Shown here: positions 10,171 to 21,120 of the stretch, one piece after another
Layout of the letters: every line of letters begins with the position of its first letter
Position numbering within the stretch: position 1 is the stretch's first letter
Origin: Chara braunii
Lineage: Eukaryota; Streptophyta; Charophyceae; Charales; Characeae
NCBI GenBank assembly: GCA_003427395.1
Contig: BFEA01000644.1
Span: 368,760 to 418,398, forward strand
Direction: 5' to 3'
DNA length: 49,639 bases
Notes under the pieces: model-generated
Database searches by the model: none
Told to the model about the DNA's origin: nothing
What the model saw: the letters and a program-made list of their open reading frames with translations, nothing else
Made by a program: the position numbers and the translations under genes

Positions 10171-10618
10171 TTGGGACAGGAGTTTGGCATCTCTAGGAAA
10201 CTAATGCCTCAGTATTTCGGTCCCTGGGAAGTCTTAGACATTGTGGGTAGTGAATTGGATGGTCCCTCGTACGTCATTCGTATCCCTGGTCACGTACTCA
10301 CTTACCCAGTGTTTCACGCCTCAAAGCTTGCACCTTTCGCTGAGACAGAACAGTTCCCATCACGGAGATCTATGCTTCCACCAACCATGGATGGCCACGT
10401 GGACATCGACGATATCCTGGAGCATAGAGACATGCCTGTTCCCAAGCCTGTTGCCAGGGGTAGACCGCCGAAACCTATGAAAGCATACAAAGTACGGTTA
10501 AAGGCATCATACGGATCCTAAGGAAGATCGATGGTTTACAAGGGAGGAACTTGTTAAGACAGCTCCTCGGAGGGTGTCCGAGACTGAGAAGAAACTGAAG
10601 GGGAAGGCACCAACATGA
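10171..10618 (+). pseudogene. Integrase C-terminus with chromodomain, element A
   Basis: The GPWEVLDIVG and YPVFHASKLAPF words are the typical C-terminal integrase/GPY-F region. A chromodomain-like tail follows (DIDDILEHRDM ... YKVRLK, then after a frameshift near 10515 EDRWFTREELVKTAP), ending TGA 10616-10618. Chromodomains on integrase target insertion to particular chromatin and mark chromoviruses. The equivalent B segment is 34804-35245 and is better preserved. Confidence 0.82.
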
Positions 10619-10643
10619 AGCATCTCAGCGGACTTTCGAAGCT

Positions 10644-10656
10644 AAAGGGGATGGAA
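10644..10656 (+). other. Polypurine tract of element A
   Basis: AAAGGGGATGGAA directly precedes TG at 10657, the start of the 3' LTR. It would prime plus-strand DNA synthesis. B has GTAGGAGGGAA in the same position (35271-35281). The nearly pure purine run and its abutment on the LTR make the call. Confidence 0.7.
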
Positions 10657-11755
10657 TGCGAGGAACGAGCCCTCACGGAGCCTTATCAGACATACACACG
10701 TTCTGGGTAGAGAACCCCAGCAAGCTAAGTGCCCGCCCTAAGTAAAGGCGGGCTTGAATATTCATCAGAGGCCAAAATTCGACACTTTATATGTGGGTAT
10801 TCAGGGTGTTGCAGCCCATCAGTTGGTTGAGTGGACGCGTGAGCCTCACTAAGCTGCGTCGTGCAGTTGGCCCAGGCCTTGGCAGTTGCGCCAGGGCACA
10901 TACACACAATGCAGGGCCGATACATCACGAAGTGGTTACACGCCTACGCAAAAGCAGCTCGGTTGACGTACACAACCCGGGTCCTGTGCAAATGCAGTAA
11001 ACAGCCCAAGTCTGAAGACCCAGGCCGTGTCCAACTGTAAAGGGCCCAGGCCCTCAACTGTAGCATTGGGCCTGGGCGCAGGTACTAGGGCCCAACCGGA
11101 GGCTGCCGGAAGCTTCTAGCCAGGCGACACGCAGCCAAGCAGAGGCTGCCACTTCCACATAGGAAGGAGGGGAGCCAGGGTCCAGCATTCTGGCCCACGC
11201 AGGCAATGAAGTCACGCTGCTGCGCTGCTGCGTTAGAAGTTGCGTGCTGCGTTGAGGTCAGAGCGCGTGCGGGCGCATGTGTGGTGAAGTGGGGCGCTGC
11301 AGGGCAGCAGAGCGCTAACAGCCATAGCCGGGCTGCAGGGCGCTGGGGGTAAGAGGGTGATTGGTGGTCTTCAGGAAGGAGGCGAGTGTGGGTGGACAGG
11401 GTCTGATGAGGGGAAGCGAGATACGTACCTGGTACATGGAAGAGGTCGGCTATGGTGTTGACGTCTATGTACATTGGTCTTCAAGAGTCTAAGTGAGCCT
11501 ATTGCGAGAATGCTGATGTAGGTAGGATAGTCAGGTAGTGTAGGCTGGGCGCTGGGCGGCAGACGGAGAGGAGCGACTTTGAATACTGTGTTGGTGTGGC
11601 CTGAGGGCTTGAACATTGGCTCATTACTTGTATTGCTCTTATTTGGATGGGATCTCAGTGCATATTGTGCTCTCTGCTTGTACACGACTACCTGGACATC
11701 TGTGTGATTTCGCAACTTGACTTTCTGTATATTGTTCCCACTCATATTCCTTGCA
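10657..11755 (+). mobile_element. 3' LTR of element A
   Basis: It begins TGCGAGG and ends CCTTGCA. Positions 10687-11755 match the 5' LTR at 2363-3434. The visible divergence and the broken frames make A an old insertion. The TATA-like box of the 5' copy is degraded here. The near-start GCCCGCC-loop-GGCGGGC hairpin is kept with a G-to-A change in its loop (CTAAGTAAA). Confidence 0.85.
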
Positions 11756-12148
11756 AATTTAAATAAAATTAAAATATTTAGTATGGTTTTAAATGAATTT
11801 AAAACGAATCTAAATAATTAAAATGGATTTAAAACGAATTTAATTAATTTAAATGGATGTAAAACGAATGTAAACGAATTTAATTAAAATTTTAATGGGT
11901 TTAAATTTTAAAACGAATTAAACGAATTTAATGAATTTAAATGGATTTGAAACGAATTAAACGAAGTTAATTAATTTAAATGGATTTAAAACGAATTAAA
12001 CAAAATTAAAATTTTAATGGATTCGAATCTAATTAAATTAAACGAATTTGATTAAGTTTTAAATGGATTAAAAACGAATTTACTTAATTCAAACGATTTT
12101 TAATTAATTTGTCAAATATTTAATAGGATTTTAATGGATTAAAGCTAA
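11756..12148. repeat. AT-rich, loosely tandem DNA between A and B
   Basis: About 390 bases consist almost entirely of variants of AATTTAAATGGATTTAAAACGAATT spaced roughly 20-30 bases apart. There is no gene. The same kind of DNA continues after B ends (45415 on) and stands left of A (2280-2362). A and B therefore seem to have landed in one AT-rich tract. Its last four bases, CTAA (12145-12148), are the target-site duplication of B. Confidence 0.8.
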
Positions 12149-13070
12149 TGCGAGGCCTAAGGCCCCGATGAGCTCCTTCGGCCCTGTTTGCAGTGTTGTC
12201 GGCCGCCCTAAGTGAAGGTAGGCTCGACTCAGGCCAAGGGGCCCCTTTTCGGCCACCACGCAACTGGGGAAATTCAGACCATTGCGTGGCGTCAGTTGGT
12301 TACAAGCGCCCAGGCCCAGGCAGCCATTTTGCAAATGTATCTGAAGTACACCCTGGGCCAGACGCGCATACGGACCGAATAGAGGCTGTGAGCAGTTGGG
12401 TACAGGCAACTAACTCAGGCTTTGGGCCTGTTCTGTAGGGACTGGGGCTCAGCCACTCGGGCCTACCGGAAGCTTCTAGGCCGGGGCCCAGAACCGCATT
12501 ACCGCACTCAGTCGTAGGAGGCCACTTCGATATAGGGAAGGGCCTGCCTACGCATTAGTCATTCGGGCACTGGCTGCATGCTGCGCTAACGCTGGCCAGC
12601 GCTCACGTGCTCACGGGTGAGCTGGAAGGAGCAGGCAGGCATAGCCGAGCTGCGTTGCTGTATGCCGGATGGGGCGCATGGTGGTTCTTGGGTGCACGTG
12701 GCATCTGTGAGTAGGGGATCGAGGTTGTGAGTGATACGAGAGACATACCTGGTGCTTGAGGCGAATGGCATTGGCCGTGATCTATTCGTACTTCGGGGAG
12801 CTGTTTACGTCACCGGTGCCATTGTAGATAGGCTAGATAGGATCTGCCATTTGTAGTCTGGGCGCAGAGCGCCAGATAGGATGTCGACATTGGTTCTTTG
12901 TTGATGATGATGAGACTACTCGAACATTGTCACTTGTGAGCTTTTGCTGTGCTCTTATTTGGTGGGACTCGTGATGCAATTCTGCTTTTGGTTCGAGGTC
13001 ACGACTATCTGGTCTCATGTGTATGATGCTGCTTGGTTTCTGAAGTTCGCTATCGCTAATTTTCCTTGCA
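12149..13070 (+). mobile_element. 5' LTR of element B
   Basis: Its 922 bases match 35282-35499 joined to 44697-45414. The start TGCGAGGCCTAAGGCCCC aligns with TGTGAGGGTTAAGGCCCC in the 3' copy. A GCCGCCCTAAGTGAAGG motif lies about 55 bases in, and a TATA-like GATATAGGG at 12529-12537 is conserved in the 3' copy. It ends CCTTGCA like A. Overall it is only distantly similar to A's LTR. Confidence 0.88.
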
Positions 13071-13073
13071 ATT

Positions 13074-13086
13074 TGGTATCGGAGTT
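13074..13086 (+). other. Primer-binding site of element B
   Basis: TGGTATCGGAGTT lies three bases after the LTR end and has the same initiator tRNA-Met type and the same G variant as in A. The last two bases have drifted (TT against CC in plant initiator-Met sites). Confidence 0.83.
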
Positions 13087-14759
13087 GTGGTACGGTGCGC
13101 TCATCTGGCGCTTGTCTTCTGCCTATGCGGTACATGCACGCGGTCTGCTGGGTGAGCGGCCGTGGGGGGTGTGTGGTGAGGAGGGTGGAGACAAGTGCGG
13201 CGACCCAGGAGGTGAGGGGTATCGCCAGGAAGGCTACTATGTGGTGAATATTGGGTGTTCGCAGTGTGATGAGAACTATTTGATGTGCGATTGATGCTGA
13301 GGTGGAACGGCGGTATTAATGCTGGTTGTGCCCAAGCAGCGATTGGTCATCACAATCGGCATCAGGTCATCTGGTGAGAATATCTGTGGTTGGGGGCAGC
13401 TATTTTGAGGTACGTTTCCCCTAACCTTATCTACCCTCTTGGAAACTTCTTACCGTGAGGATGTGTTATGTCTTGAGAGTCCTCTCATGTGAGGAGTCAT
13501 GTGCACTCAACCTTGAGAGTCGTCAGTGTTCACATGGAGCATATGGAAGGAGAGGGCAGTGCTATCTGAAGGGCCCTGGACGAAGCACTAGGTCACGGTC
13601 ACCATGCCAACCCACCGGGATTAGAGCACGTTTCACTATTTGTTTTACCTTTTATTAACACTTCATACGTACGAAGTTAGGATTAATGTTATTCTAAGAG
13701 GATTGAACGAGTGGTTCCGACACGCATAGAACAGACGCCGTATCATGTGGTATTTTTCCACTATTTTACGTTTGTCTGCTCGTTGTGCTATAGAGGGGTT
13801 CTTAGGGGCAGGCCAACCCTATGGGGAAGACGAGTACCAGATGTCTATAAATAAGTAACGGCGGGGACCTTCCATTGGCTGTGATCGTCGTCCTATTTGC
13901 GACATTAAATAATTCATGAGGACTTCGGGGGCCGTCCATAAAAATGCCTCCTGACCAGCCAATCGGTCGGTGTAAGACTCGTTGCACGCGAGGATAAATA
14001 TTGTGCAGGGCTGGCCAGCTCAGCGGGACTCGGGGCACAGGGGCAGACCGTGTGCACACCTTTATACACGCATGCTGTTCTGGATTGCTCAGGGACGTTG
14101 ACGACAAGAGACATTCAGGAAGAACTGAGGGAGGGGTAGATTCCAAGTGATAAGTTTGGGCAAGATTCCATTCTGCAAACAGACCTAACAAATGATTCTA
14201 TTTTTATTTTGATTAGTTAGATGTACAGCCATTAACATCTGGCAGACAACATAGTTAGAACTGTTTCCTGTTCATTGTGCTTTCTGTTTGCGAACTAGTC
14301 AGAATTAAAGTAGTTTTGTTTGTAGTAAGTACTAGTAACCTGAACTTACCTGTTGGACCCAAATGTATATACTCTGACTTAGCCACTGATTAATTATTTA
14401 ATTATTTTAAATTGGTTTGTGCACTACGCTGCTGTAGGCATGTGAGAGTGACCTAGTGCAGATCGTGTATAGTTTTGTAGCTTATGAGCGACGGGGAGAC
14501 CACTAGTGAGGACGACCAAATCTTGCGATAGGCTAGACGCCCTATAGCCCACGTTGCATTAGGATCCGAGGGTGACAGGTTACTATTCCGCTAGCTTAGG
14601 GAGAGACAGCAGCAGCAGTGGAGCGCAAGGGCAGCAGAGGCCAGCAGGGCATTCACAAGTGAAGTCGCTGCTTCTGCCGCGCAGTAGAGTTCCCAAGCCA
14701 GCAGTTCAAGGACCGTAGGGTCAACGGTCGCACAGACCCTGAGTCAGTCCACTGGCGTT
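13087..14759 (+). other. Untranslated leader of element B
   Basis: About 1.7 kb are non-coding and collinear with A's leader: a GTACGT donor-like site near 13410, the block TTATCTACCCTCT, CTATAAATA near 13845, the structured block 13877-13960, a CTCGT-TGCAC-GCGAG hairpin near 13977, and one copy of the GATTAGTTAG...AACATCTGGCAGACAAC region that is duplicated in A. The stretch 14560-14759 reads as a decayed, Ser/Ala/Gln-rich gag N-terminus. Conservation against heavily decayed coding regions suggests that the leader mattered to the elements. Confidence 0.55.
13877..13960 (+). promoter_or_regulatory. Conserved structured leader block (element B copy)
   Basis: GGCTG-t-GATC at 13877-13886 faces GACCAGCC at 13953-13960. 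The inner stem is GGAC (13920-13923)/GTCC (13934-13937) with a G-rich loop. It is homologous to 4109-4191 (A) and 136-215 (F). The closing stem is less perfect than in F. An RNA function is inferred. Confidence 0.5.
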
Positions 14760-16244
14760 ATGGCAAGCCAGCCCATAGTGTCGACTCCCGATGAGGTCGC
14801 CATACAACAAGCAGCACTGCAAAAGGCGCAACTACAGAAGACTCTAGGAGAGATAAAGGCAAAAAAAGAAAGAATGATTAGAAGAAGAGCAAGGATGCAG
14901 GGGAGACAAGCGGACGTTAGTGAGTTAGAGGGAACGGACCTGACGCACATGGATGCAGATGTGAGGACGCTGAGGACAGTCCTGCAAGGTGTAGTAGAAA
15001 TGCAGGACCACCACACGACTCTCCTTCAGGACATCTAGCAGAGTCTGGCCGTTCTGGTCGAGCGATTGCAGACACGTCCATTACCATTCAGGCCCGGTGC
15101 CTGGCCCGTTGTACATCCTCCTCCTTTCGTCCCACCGGTGATTGGAGTATCGCCATATGTTTCTCCAGCATCGGTCCAAGCCGCTTCCCTAGGTATGTCG
15201 TTAACAGGAGGGTTCTCAGCAGGTCCTAGTGTACAGACTCCTGTACAGACAGTGTACTCCCAACCTCCGTTGCAGGTTGTCGTGACACGGCAGCCTGCTG
15301 TCTCACAGCCTGCACAGCCACAGGGTACACAGCCCCAACAACAGCAAGTGTAGCAGCCTAGTCCCCAAGGTCCACAGCCTGGAGTGGGACAGGTACCGGG
15401 ACAAACCCAGTGGGTTCCAAAGACGGCCATCGCCTCTCCAAACCTTTTTCAGGGGACAAGAGGGGCGAAGACCTCGACACATGGTTGAGGTCAGTGTCTG
15501 TCTATGTCAAGTGTAAACTGACCTTGCCGCACGATGAAGTGCTTGTGGTTGCCTCCTATTTAGAGGGGAGTGCAGCAAGATGGTTGAGTGGTTTAGTGCA
15601 ACTACAGGGATACGGTCATGGCTTCCGCCCTTGGGCAGTCAACAAGAAATTGGATGACTTCCTTAAGCTGGTGGAAGACAGGTGGCATGATCCTCAGGAG
15701 GCTCAAAAATCAATTGATGCGATCCTGACCTTGAACCATAAGCAGTTCAAGTCAGTAAGAGAGGCCACAAACGCAGTAGAGCGTCTAATCTGTGTCCCTG
15801 GGGTGCGCTATGACCCCCAGGTTTTACTCACCTCCTACCTGAGATGTTTTTCTATGCCTCTCAAGAATCTGTTGGCAGGTGAGGCCAACATCAACATGCA
15901 CAACTTCCCCTCGTTCAGCAAGAAGGCCCTAGACCTAGAGGCAAAAATAGGGCATGGATAGACACCCACGACGGATGGTAGGAAAAAGTCACTGCCTCCC
16001 AACTGGAAGGCAAAGGGCCGCATTATGTTCGTCGACAACGATGGTTCTACCATCCAGTTGGAAGATTACTTCCAAGCGGGAGTGGGTTTAGAGGCAGGCA
16101 GCGTAGAGGCTTCAGGGGTGGAGTAGTCACTGCCTCAGTTCAGAAAGGTAAGGCGACCGATAGACACCGTGGAGGTTCCCGGTCTAGGAGTCAAGTTGAC
16201 CCAAACGCTCCTCCATGGGAGAAAGTGGGTCTCACAGAGGACGT
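14760..16244 (+). pseudogene. Gag polyprotein of element B, disrupted
   Basis: ATG 14760 opens a frame with a Lys/Gln/Arg-rich coiled coil (to TAG 15036-15038). The same frame continues to TAG 15351-15353 through a Pro/Gln/Val-rich linker. After a frameshift the gag core 15410-15961 is well preserved (GEDLDTWLRSV, ASYLEGSAARWLSG, RWHDPQEAQ, FSKKALDLEAKIG). It stops at TAG 15959-15961, the same alignment position as TAG 6526 in A. The reading then resumes TTDGRKKSLPPNW and is cut at 16244 by D1. The zinc knuckle lies beyond D1 at 22556-22597. Confidence 0.82.
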
Positions 16245-16251
16245 TGTCGTA

Positions 16252-16277
16252 CCAAATACCCTTACAAGGGTATTTGG
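16252..16277. repeat. 12-bp inverted repeat at the start of D1
   Basis: CCAAATACCCTT and AAGGGTATTTGG are separated by AC only. The same structure opens D2 (25927-25952) with one base changed to give a G-U pair, so pairing is kept. It lies seven bases inside the element end. Confidence 0.85.
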
Positions 16278-17807
16278 CGTGCTTTTTACGAGTCGCACAT
16301 AGTGCGGCTTCTTCAGTGGCTGACGGCAAGCGAGGGGAGAAGATAAGTCCACGCCCGCATGAGAACGGTGTGCGCGGTGTGGTGGCGGCAAAGTGAGGAT
16401 GTCCGGAGTCGGAGGTTTCGAGGCGCGGACCCTTGTGGCTTGTCCAATCCAAGCAAAAAGCATTGTTTAACGGGGACGACACAACTAGGGGTTCACCGTC
16501 CGCCACCCACGATCTGCTGTGAGAGATTTGAGTGTGCGCGTGCCCCTTGGGCCACGTAAGATGGTGAATTATGTTTGACATGGGCGGGGCCAGCGGGCGC
16601 CGGTAGGAGGCTACCGCAGTTTTAGCTGTGCGGTAGGGTGTCCTAGCAGCAAGCCAGATGGAACCCACCTTCAAAGTTCTCATTTAAATATTTGCTATGA
16701 CCACCAAGATCTGCATCGGGGCCTGCTCCGCTAGGCTCGTGACTGCAGGCTGCGTAGCAAGACTTGTGTCAGCCCTGCATAGATTGTGCGCCTTGGTGCC
16801 AGCCACTGTCGGGGCTGATTGACCCAGCTTGGTGAAGTTGTTACTTAGCGGATTTCGACTTCCATGACCACCGTACCGTTGTCTGTATCGGTCAGACGGT
16901 GCCTGCATTAGCATGTAGTTTGGCACAGAGGTGGGGCGGCCGCGGCAGTGGCGGGCCACGTGGAACTAGCTGCAGTTTGGTCCTCCAGATTTCCATGGAG
17001 CCACTTCTGCGGCCAGGTTCAGAACGTAGGCTGTGACATTGCCCGTTGTCGGGCGGATCACTTTGACAGATAGGCAGCAACACCGGCCGTTGTCGGACTG
17101 ATTGATTCGACGGATGAGCTACGGGCGTTTCCTAGCGGACCTCGACCTCCTCGACCATCGAGCGCCCGATTTTGTATCACTGAGCGCCGCTGTAGCGCAC
17201 AGGATAGCGCACGGGGAGAATACGGTTAGAAGGGAGCAATTCGGAGGCAGGGCACAACGGTGAAAGGAAGGGAAAAAAGGGACGATGAACCTAGTCCCGA
17301 AGGTGCACGCGGTACGTACAAAACGGTGATGGCGGAGGGAGGAGCTGGGCGCAATCAAGAAGACAGAGCGCTCTCGATTTTGAGCGGAATCGAGAGAGAG
17401 AAGATGCGATCCCGGGGTTTTGGCCCCGGGCGAATCAGATGGTAGTGTTAGGTTTAGTGATAAGTTAGTGGATTAGGAGGCTAGTAGAGAAAGTGGTGCG
17501 TCGAGGCTATGGCGGGAGCGAAGAGTAAAGGGGGATAGGAAACGCATATCTCCCTCGATTCCGAACGGAATCGGGCGAGGGAGGGCTCGTATCGGGGACT
17601 CTTAGGGTGAGCGACCTCGAATTCGTAGTTGGATGGGCATGAGAGTTAGTAGATTAGAAGTGAGTAAGAAAATGAACTGCGCGAAGGAGTACAGGAAAAG
17701 AAGTTGTAAAAAGGGAATGAATCCGCCCGTATTCTAGCGAAAGATTCATTCCGATTTTGCTCATCCTATCGATGGAAGTAGCGTGAGGCCAGTCCCGCTG
17801 CGCATAC

Positions 17808-17884
<77 letters not shown>

Positions 17885-19412
17885 NNNNNNNNNNNNNNNN
17901 NNNNNNNNNNNNNNNNNNNNNNNNNNNNNNNNNNNNNNNNNNNNNNNNNNNNNNNNNNNNNNNNNNNNNNNNNNNNNNNNNNNNNNNNNNNNNNNNNNNT
18001 ATGCCTGCAGTAGAACGGGCGCTACAGTGGGCAACACCAATGGGTGTATATTCCCACGTTCCGGCGATAGATCCATTCCGATTTTGCTTATCCGAGGGGG
18101 AGCAGGCCGCGAGCTTGGGGGCTCACCTGGTAGCTGTGTGTGGCTCAGCATATCAAAGGTACGGGTGTAAGGACACGCGGTGTATCATTCTGCACCAGAC
18201 CAGATTGTTGCCGCGTTGGGGGAATACGACTGTGGGTGGAGCCAAGGCTATTGCGGGTCAGACTGTTGCTGTACTTCACGCTTATTGGTTCGCTGTTATT
18301 TGTTGAGTCCGCTATCAAGCCAAAAATATGTGCTGCGCCGGTCGAAGTATCTGTGGCATCAAAGGCCAGCGACACTATTATTTTGTTGTTGTTGGTGAAG
18401 GCCGACGGGCTGCCATGTTCGGTGCTGATTACTGGCAGTTGGGATGGTTGAGCAGTGGCGACCGTAGTAATGCCACTTTGTCTGGCTGCGTACTTGAGGG
18501 TTGGCAGACATGCTACATAGCTTATTGAACCAAGGGATTGCACAAGGGTTGTGAGCTAGCGGCTGATCTACTGGTCGGTGCGCTGCCCACCATACCAATT
18601 GAAGGAGCGCGAGTCCAACTGCAAGTTGGACGCTTACTAAGACCTGGTGAAGGCCGCACAACCGGTATCAGCGGGCACTCTGCTGCTGCGTGGCTAAGCA
18701 AGCCATGCCACTATTTCGCTGTGGCGGAAAAAGGGGTTGTTGTTTCTGACTCACGGCTTACACTTTGAGCTGTGGCCATCGCGTTTTGGTTCACGAGCCT
18801 TGCAAAGTGGTTAAGTCCTTTGAAAGAGGGGGGGGGTCAGTACTGTGATTAAGAGAGTTGTCAGAAGGTCAACGGTCAGCGGCTTGGCTCCAGTTTGACC
18901 AAGCTGCTACGTGTCTCTGGGCGCCATTGCGGGGGCCCTCAGGCGAATTGAGATAGCAAGGCCCTCTCCCGCGAGTTGAGTCAGTCCCTCTTCTGTATCT
19001 CGAGAGTCTGAAACTTCTTATCCTACCTTTCTTACTCTAAGTCTAATCTTGGTTACGAGAGGAAGGCGGCAGGCGGGATTGCAACCCGTAGGACCACAGC
19101 AAGACTCTGTGGGGAGTCCACCCACCGATTGCCGGAGCTCTGTTGGAACTCTGGAGGAATTTTGGAGGCAGGGAAGTATCAGGTATACCATCTTCCTGTC
19201 CATATGACCCTCTATGCCCATGTTTGACTATCTCTCTTTAGTTTGACTGATGTATGCATGTGTTCCCCTATGATTTTGTTTTTTTTTCAGGATTCAATCA
19301 AACAAAATGGAAGGAATATGTGTGAGAAGCTTAAGTTTCTTCTTTATTTTTGATTGAAAGCAGACTAGGGGATGAACTGGGGGAAGGCGGGAGAAAGGCA
19401 GTTTGCATGCGT
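16278..19412. other. 5' third of D1, no genes; GATTC hairpins, GA run and gap
   Basis: No coding frame is supported. Two hairpins with the shared word CGATT...GGAATCG stand at 17371-17396 (CTCTCGATT/AATCGAGAG) and 17554-17575 (CTCGATTCC/GGAATCGGG). D2 has a third version at 27735-27762. A (GA)n run at about 17809-17884 leads into 115 unknown bases (17885-17999), probably an assembly break in the microsatellite. From 18900 the text is collinear with D2 from 29890, including GGCGGGATTGCAACCCG (near 19070), which folds like a T-arm with a 7-base loop. Confidence 0.5.
17809..17999. repeat. (GA)n microsatellite and 115-base assembly gap
   Basis: Uninterrupted GA dinucleotides run to 17884 and are followed by N from 17885 to 17999. 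The true repeat length is unknown. Any frame reading through it (Arg-Glu or Ser-Leu repeats) is meaningless. Confidence 0.95.
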
Positions 19413-20200
19413 TTGACCGGGTCAACCAAAGACAGGGCATTGTTTCTAAGTTGAATGGCCCAGGGCTATGTGTTTATTTGACTGTTTTCTGAAGGACCAG
19501 ACATTGTTTCTAAGTTGAATGGTCTGGTTGCTGTGTTTATTTATGAGGGTTTGCCTGACTGATCTGTGGGACCAAGCATTGTTTCTAAGTGAATGGCTTG
19601 GTCTGTTTGTTTCTTTTCGGGTTTCGGACTGAAGTTGGACTAAAGAATCCAACTTCATGCTTTGAATGGTTTGAGGATAGGCTGAGCATTGTTTCTAAGC
19701 TAAATGGTTCAACCTTTTGTTTATTTTTTAGGGAGGATTTCTGGTCTAAGGCTAAGCATTGTTTCTAAGTTGAATGGTTTAGCCTGAAAACCACGCACAT
19801 AAGTATAAACCGAGTATAAAATGAAGTATCTTTACTTATACTTGCATGTGAACTGACAGTTGGACATTGTTTCTAAGCTGAATGGTCCAGCGCTAAGCCA
19901 TATCATTAAGAAGAAAAAGCAAAAGTATGATTGGAAATAATCTGGGCAAGTTGAGCATGGTTTCTAAGTTGAATGGATCAGTCCCCTGCCCATATTTTCA
20001 TTTCTTTTGAAAACAAAGTCAGAAAATTATTAGACTTTGGATATTAAACAAGTTCAGGGCGACTAGGCATTGTTATTAAGCTGAATGGTCTAGCCATATG
20101 CCCAAAGAAGAGAAGAGTAGTTGTGCAACCTGTTCGTGTATACTCTAAAGGCATGCTAGACATTGTTTCTAAGCTGAATGGTCTAGCACCATGCCATATG
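19413..20200 (+). repeat. Tandem hairpin array of D1 (core ATTGTTTCTAAGTTGAATG)
   Basis: The palindrome TTGACC-G-GGTCAA (19413-19425) precedes nine units sharing the core ATTGTTTCTAAGYTGAATG. Stems that differ between units flank the core: 19496-19502/19522-19528 (ACCAGAC/GTCTGGT), 19570-19577/19596-19603 (GACCAAGC/GCTTGGTC), 19749-19757/19777-19785 (AGGCTAAGC/GTTTAGCCT), 19859-19865/19885-19891 (GTTGGAC/GTCCAGC), 20054-like at 20063-20068/20088-20093, and 20154-20161/20181-20188 (TGCTAGAC/GTCTAGCA), extended by GGCA/TGCC. One member (19630-19657) is a perfect 10-bp hairpin lacking the core. Spacing is 50-110 bases. Several 3' arms are followed by a CCATATGCC-like word. Strand is arbitrary because the arms pair on either. 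Confidence 0.85.
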
Positions 20201-20485
20201 TAAGCTGGGTATAAGGGCTAAACCATCTGAAAGTTTCATGAACTATCTATGAGGATTTTTACTTGGGAATGGTGAGAGTACTTACTCTTTGTGGTTTGGC
20301 CTTGCATGTGGCTGAGTGAGATCACTACTTGGTCTCAGTTTCAATTTGATAGGTAGTTGCTTTAGTTGTTCGCCACGTGCTAGAGCTATAGGAGTTAGTT
20401 TCAATTCCTGCATTTTCTGAGCTAGCTTTATTTTACTTAGGTCAATTTTCGCATTTTCTAGGATCATTTGTCATACTTGGCTTTG

Positions 20486-20800
20486 TAGAAATCTTGGTAA
20501 GTTACTTTCTCTACGGGAAGCGCTGCCGAAATTTCTGCAAATCCAAGGAGTTAGTCAAAATTTTGACTTGTTAAAAGTTCAACTTGTCTAAATTCTGTAT
20601 ATGGCTTAGTAAAAATTTGGGAAGTCTCGTTTTCTAAAGGGAGTGTTGCCCAAATTTTTCCTAATTCAGGGAGTTAAACAAAATTTGACTTTTTGAAGTT
20701 GAAGTTTATTTTTGTTTTCATATTTGGGCTAGTATAAATTTTGCGAAGGCACGTTTCCTACGGGAAGCGCTACCGAAATTTCTTAGTTTATAAGAGACAG
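20486..20800 (+). repeat. GGGAAGCGCT repeats of D1 (three units)
   Basis: Three imperfect units of about 110 bases (near 20486, 20613 and 20727) share CTACGGGAAGCGCTRCCGAAATTTCT followed by an AGGAGTTAGTCAAA-like tail. The middle one is diverged. CC-TAC-GGG with TTT/GAA pairing makes a hairpin upstream of each core. D2 has two units (32042, 32110). Confidence 0.65.
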
Positions 20801-21049
20801 GTTATATTTTGACAGGTGGCGATTTTGGCAATCCATCCTGTAAGGGGACGATTCTGCCATAAGTCTACGTTCCTTTGGGCACTGGCTTACAGGTAGACTA
20901 AGACTTAGTTCAAAAAACGATTTTGAGTGAGAGCGTGACATGGGGATTTATTCTCCATACACTTATAAGTTTAGTCTGGGAATTGAACTGTTTTGTGCTA
21001 CAGGTCCTTCGTTGATTGATTCGATTCAAGGTTGGATTAAATTTCAACT

Positions 21050-21120
21050 TTGATCGTACGAGGATCATTTTCTATTATCACTGATAACAAGTCGGTTGGT
21101 TGATTACCGACTTGTCGGCT
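21050..21120 (+). other. Hairpin pair TGATC...GATCA and CAAGTCGGT...ACCGACTTG in D1
   Basis: CAAGTCGGT (21088-21096) pairs perfectly with ACCGACTTG (21106-21114). It is preceded by TATCACTGATAACA and a small TGATC/GATCA hairpin. D2 has the same order at 32402-32460 with different stem bases (TGATCCTT/AAGGATCA and GGTCGGT/ACCGATT). It looks like a conserved RNA structure. A terminator role cannot be claimed. Confidence 0.5.

Noticed and set aside
17783-18151. Arg-Glu / Ser-Leu repeat proteins across the GA run
   Set aside because: Microsatellite translation running into the N gap.
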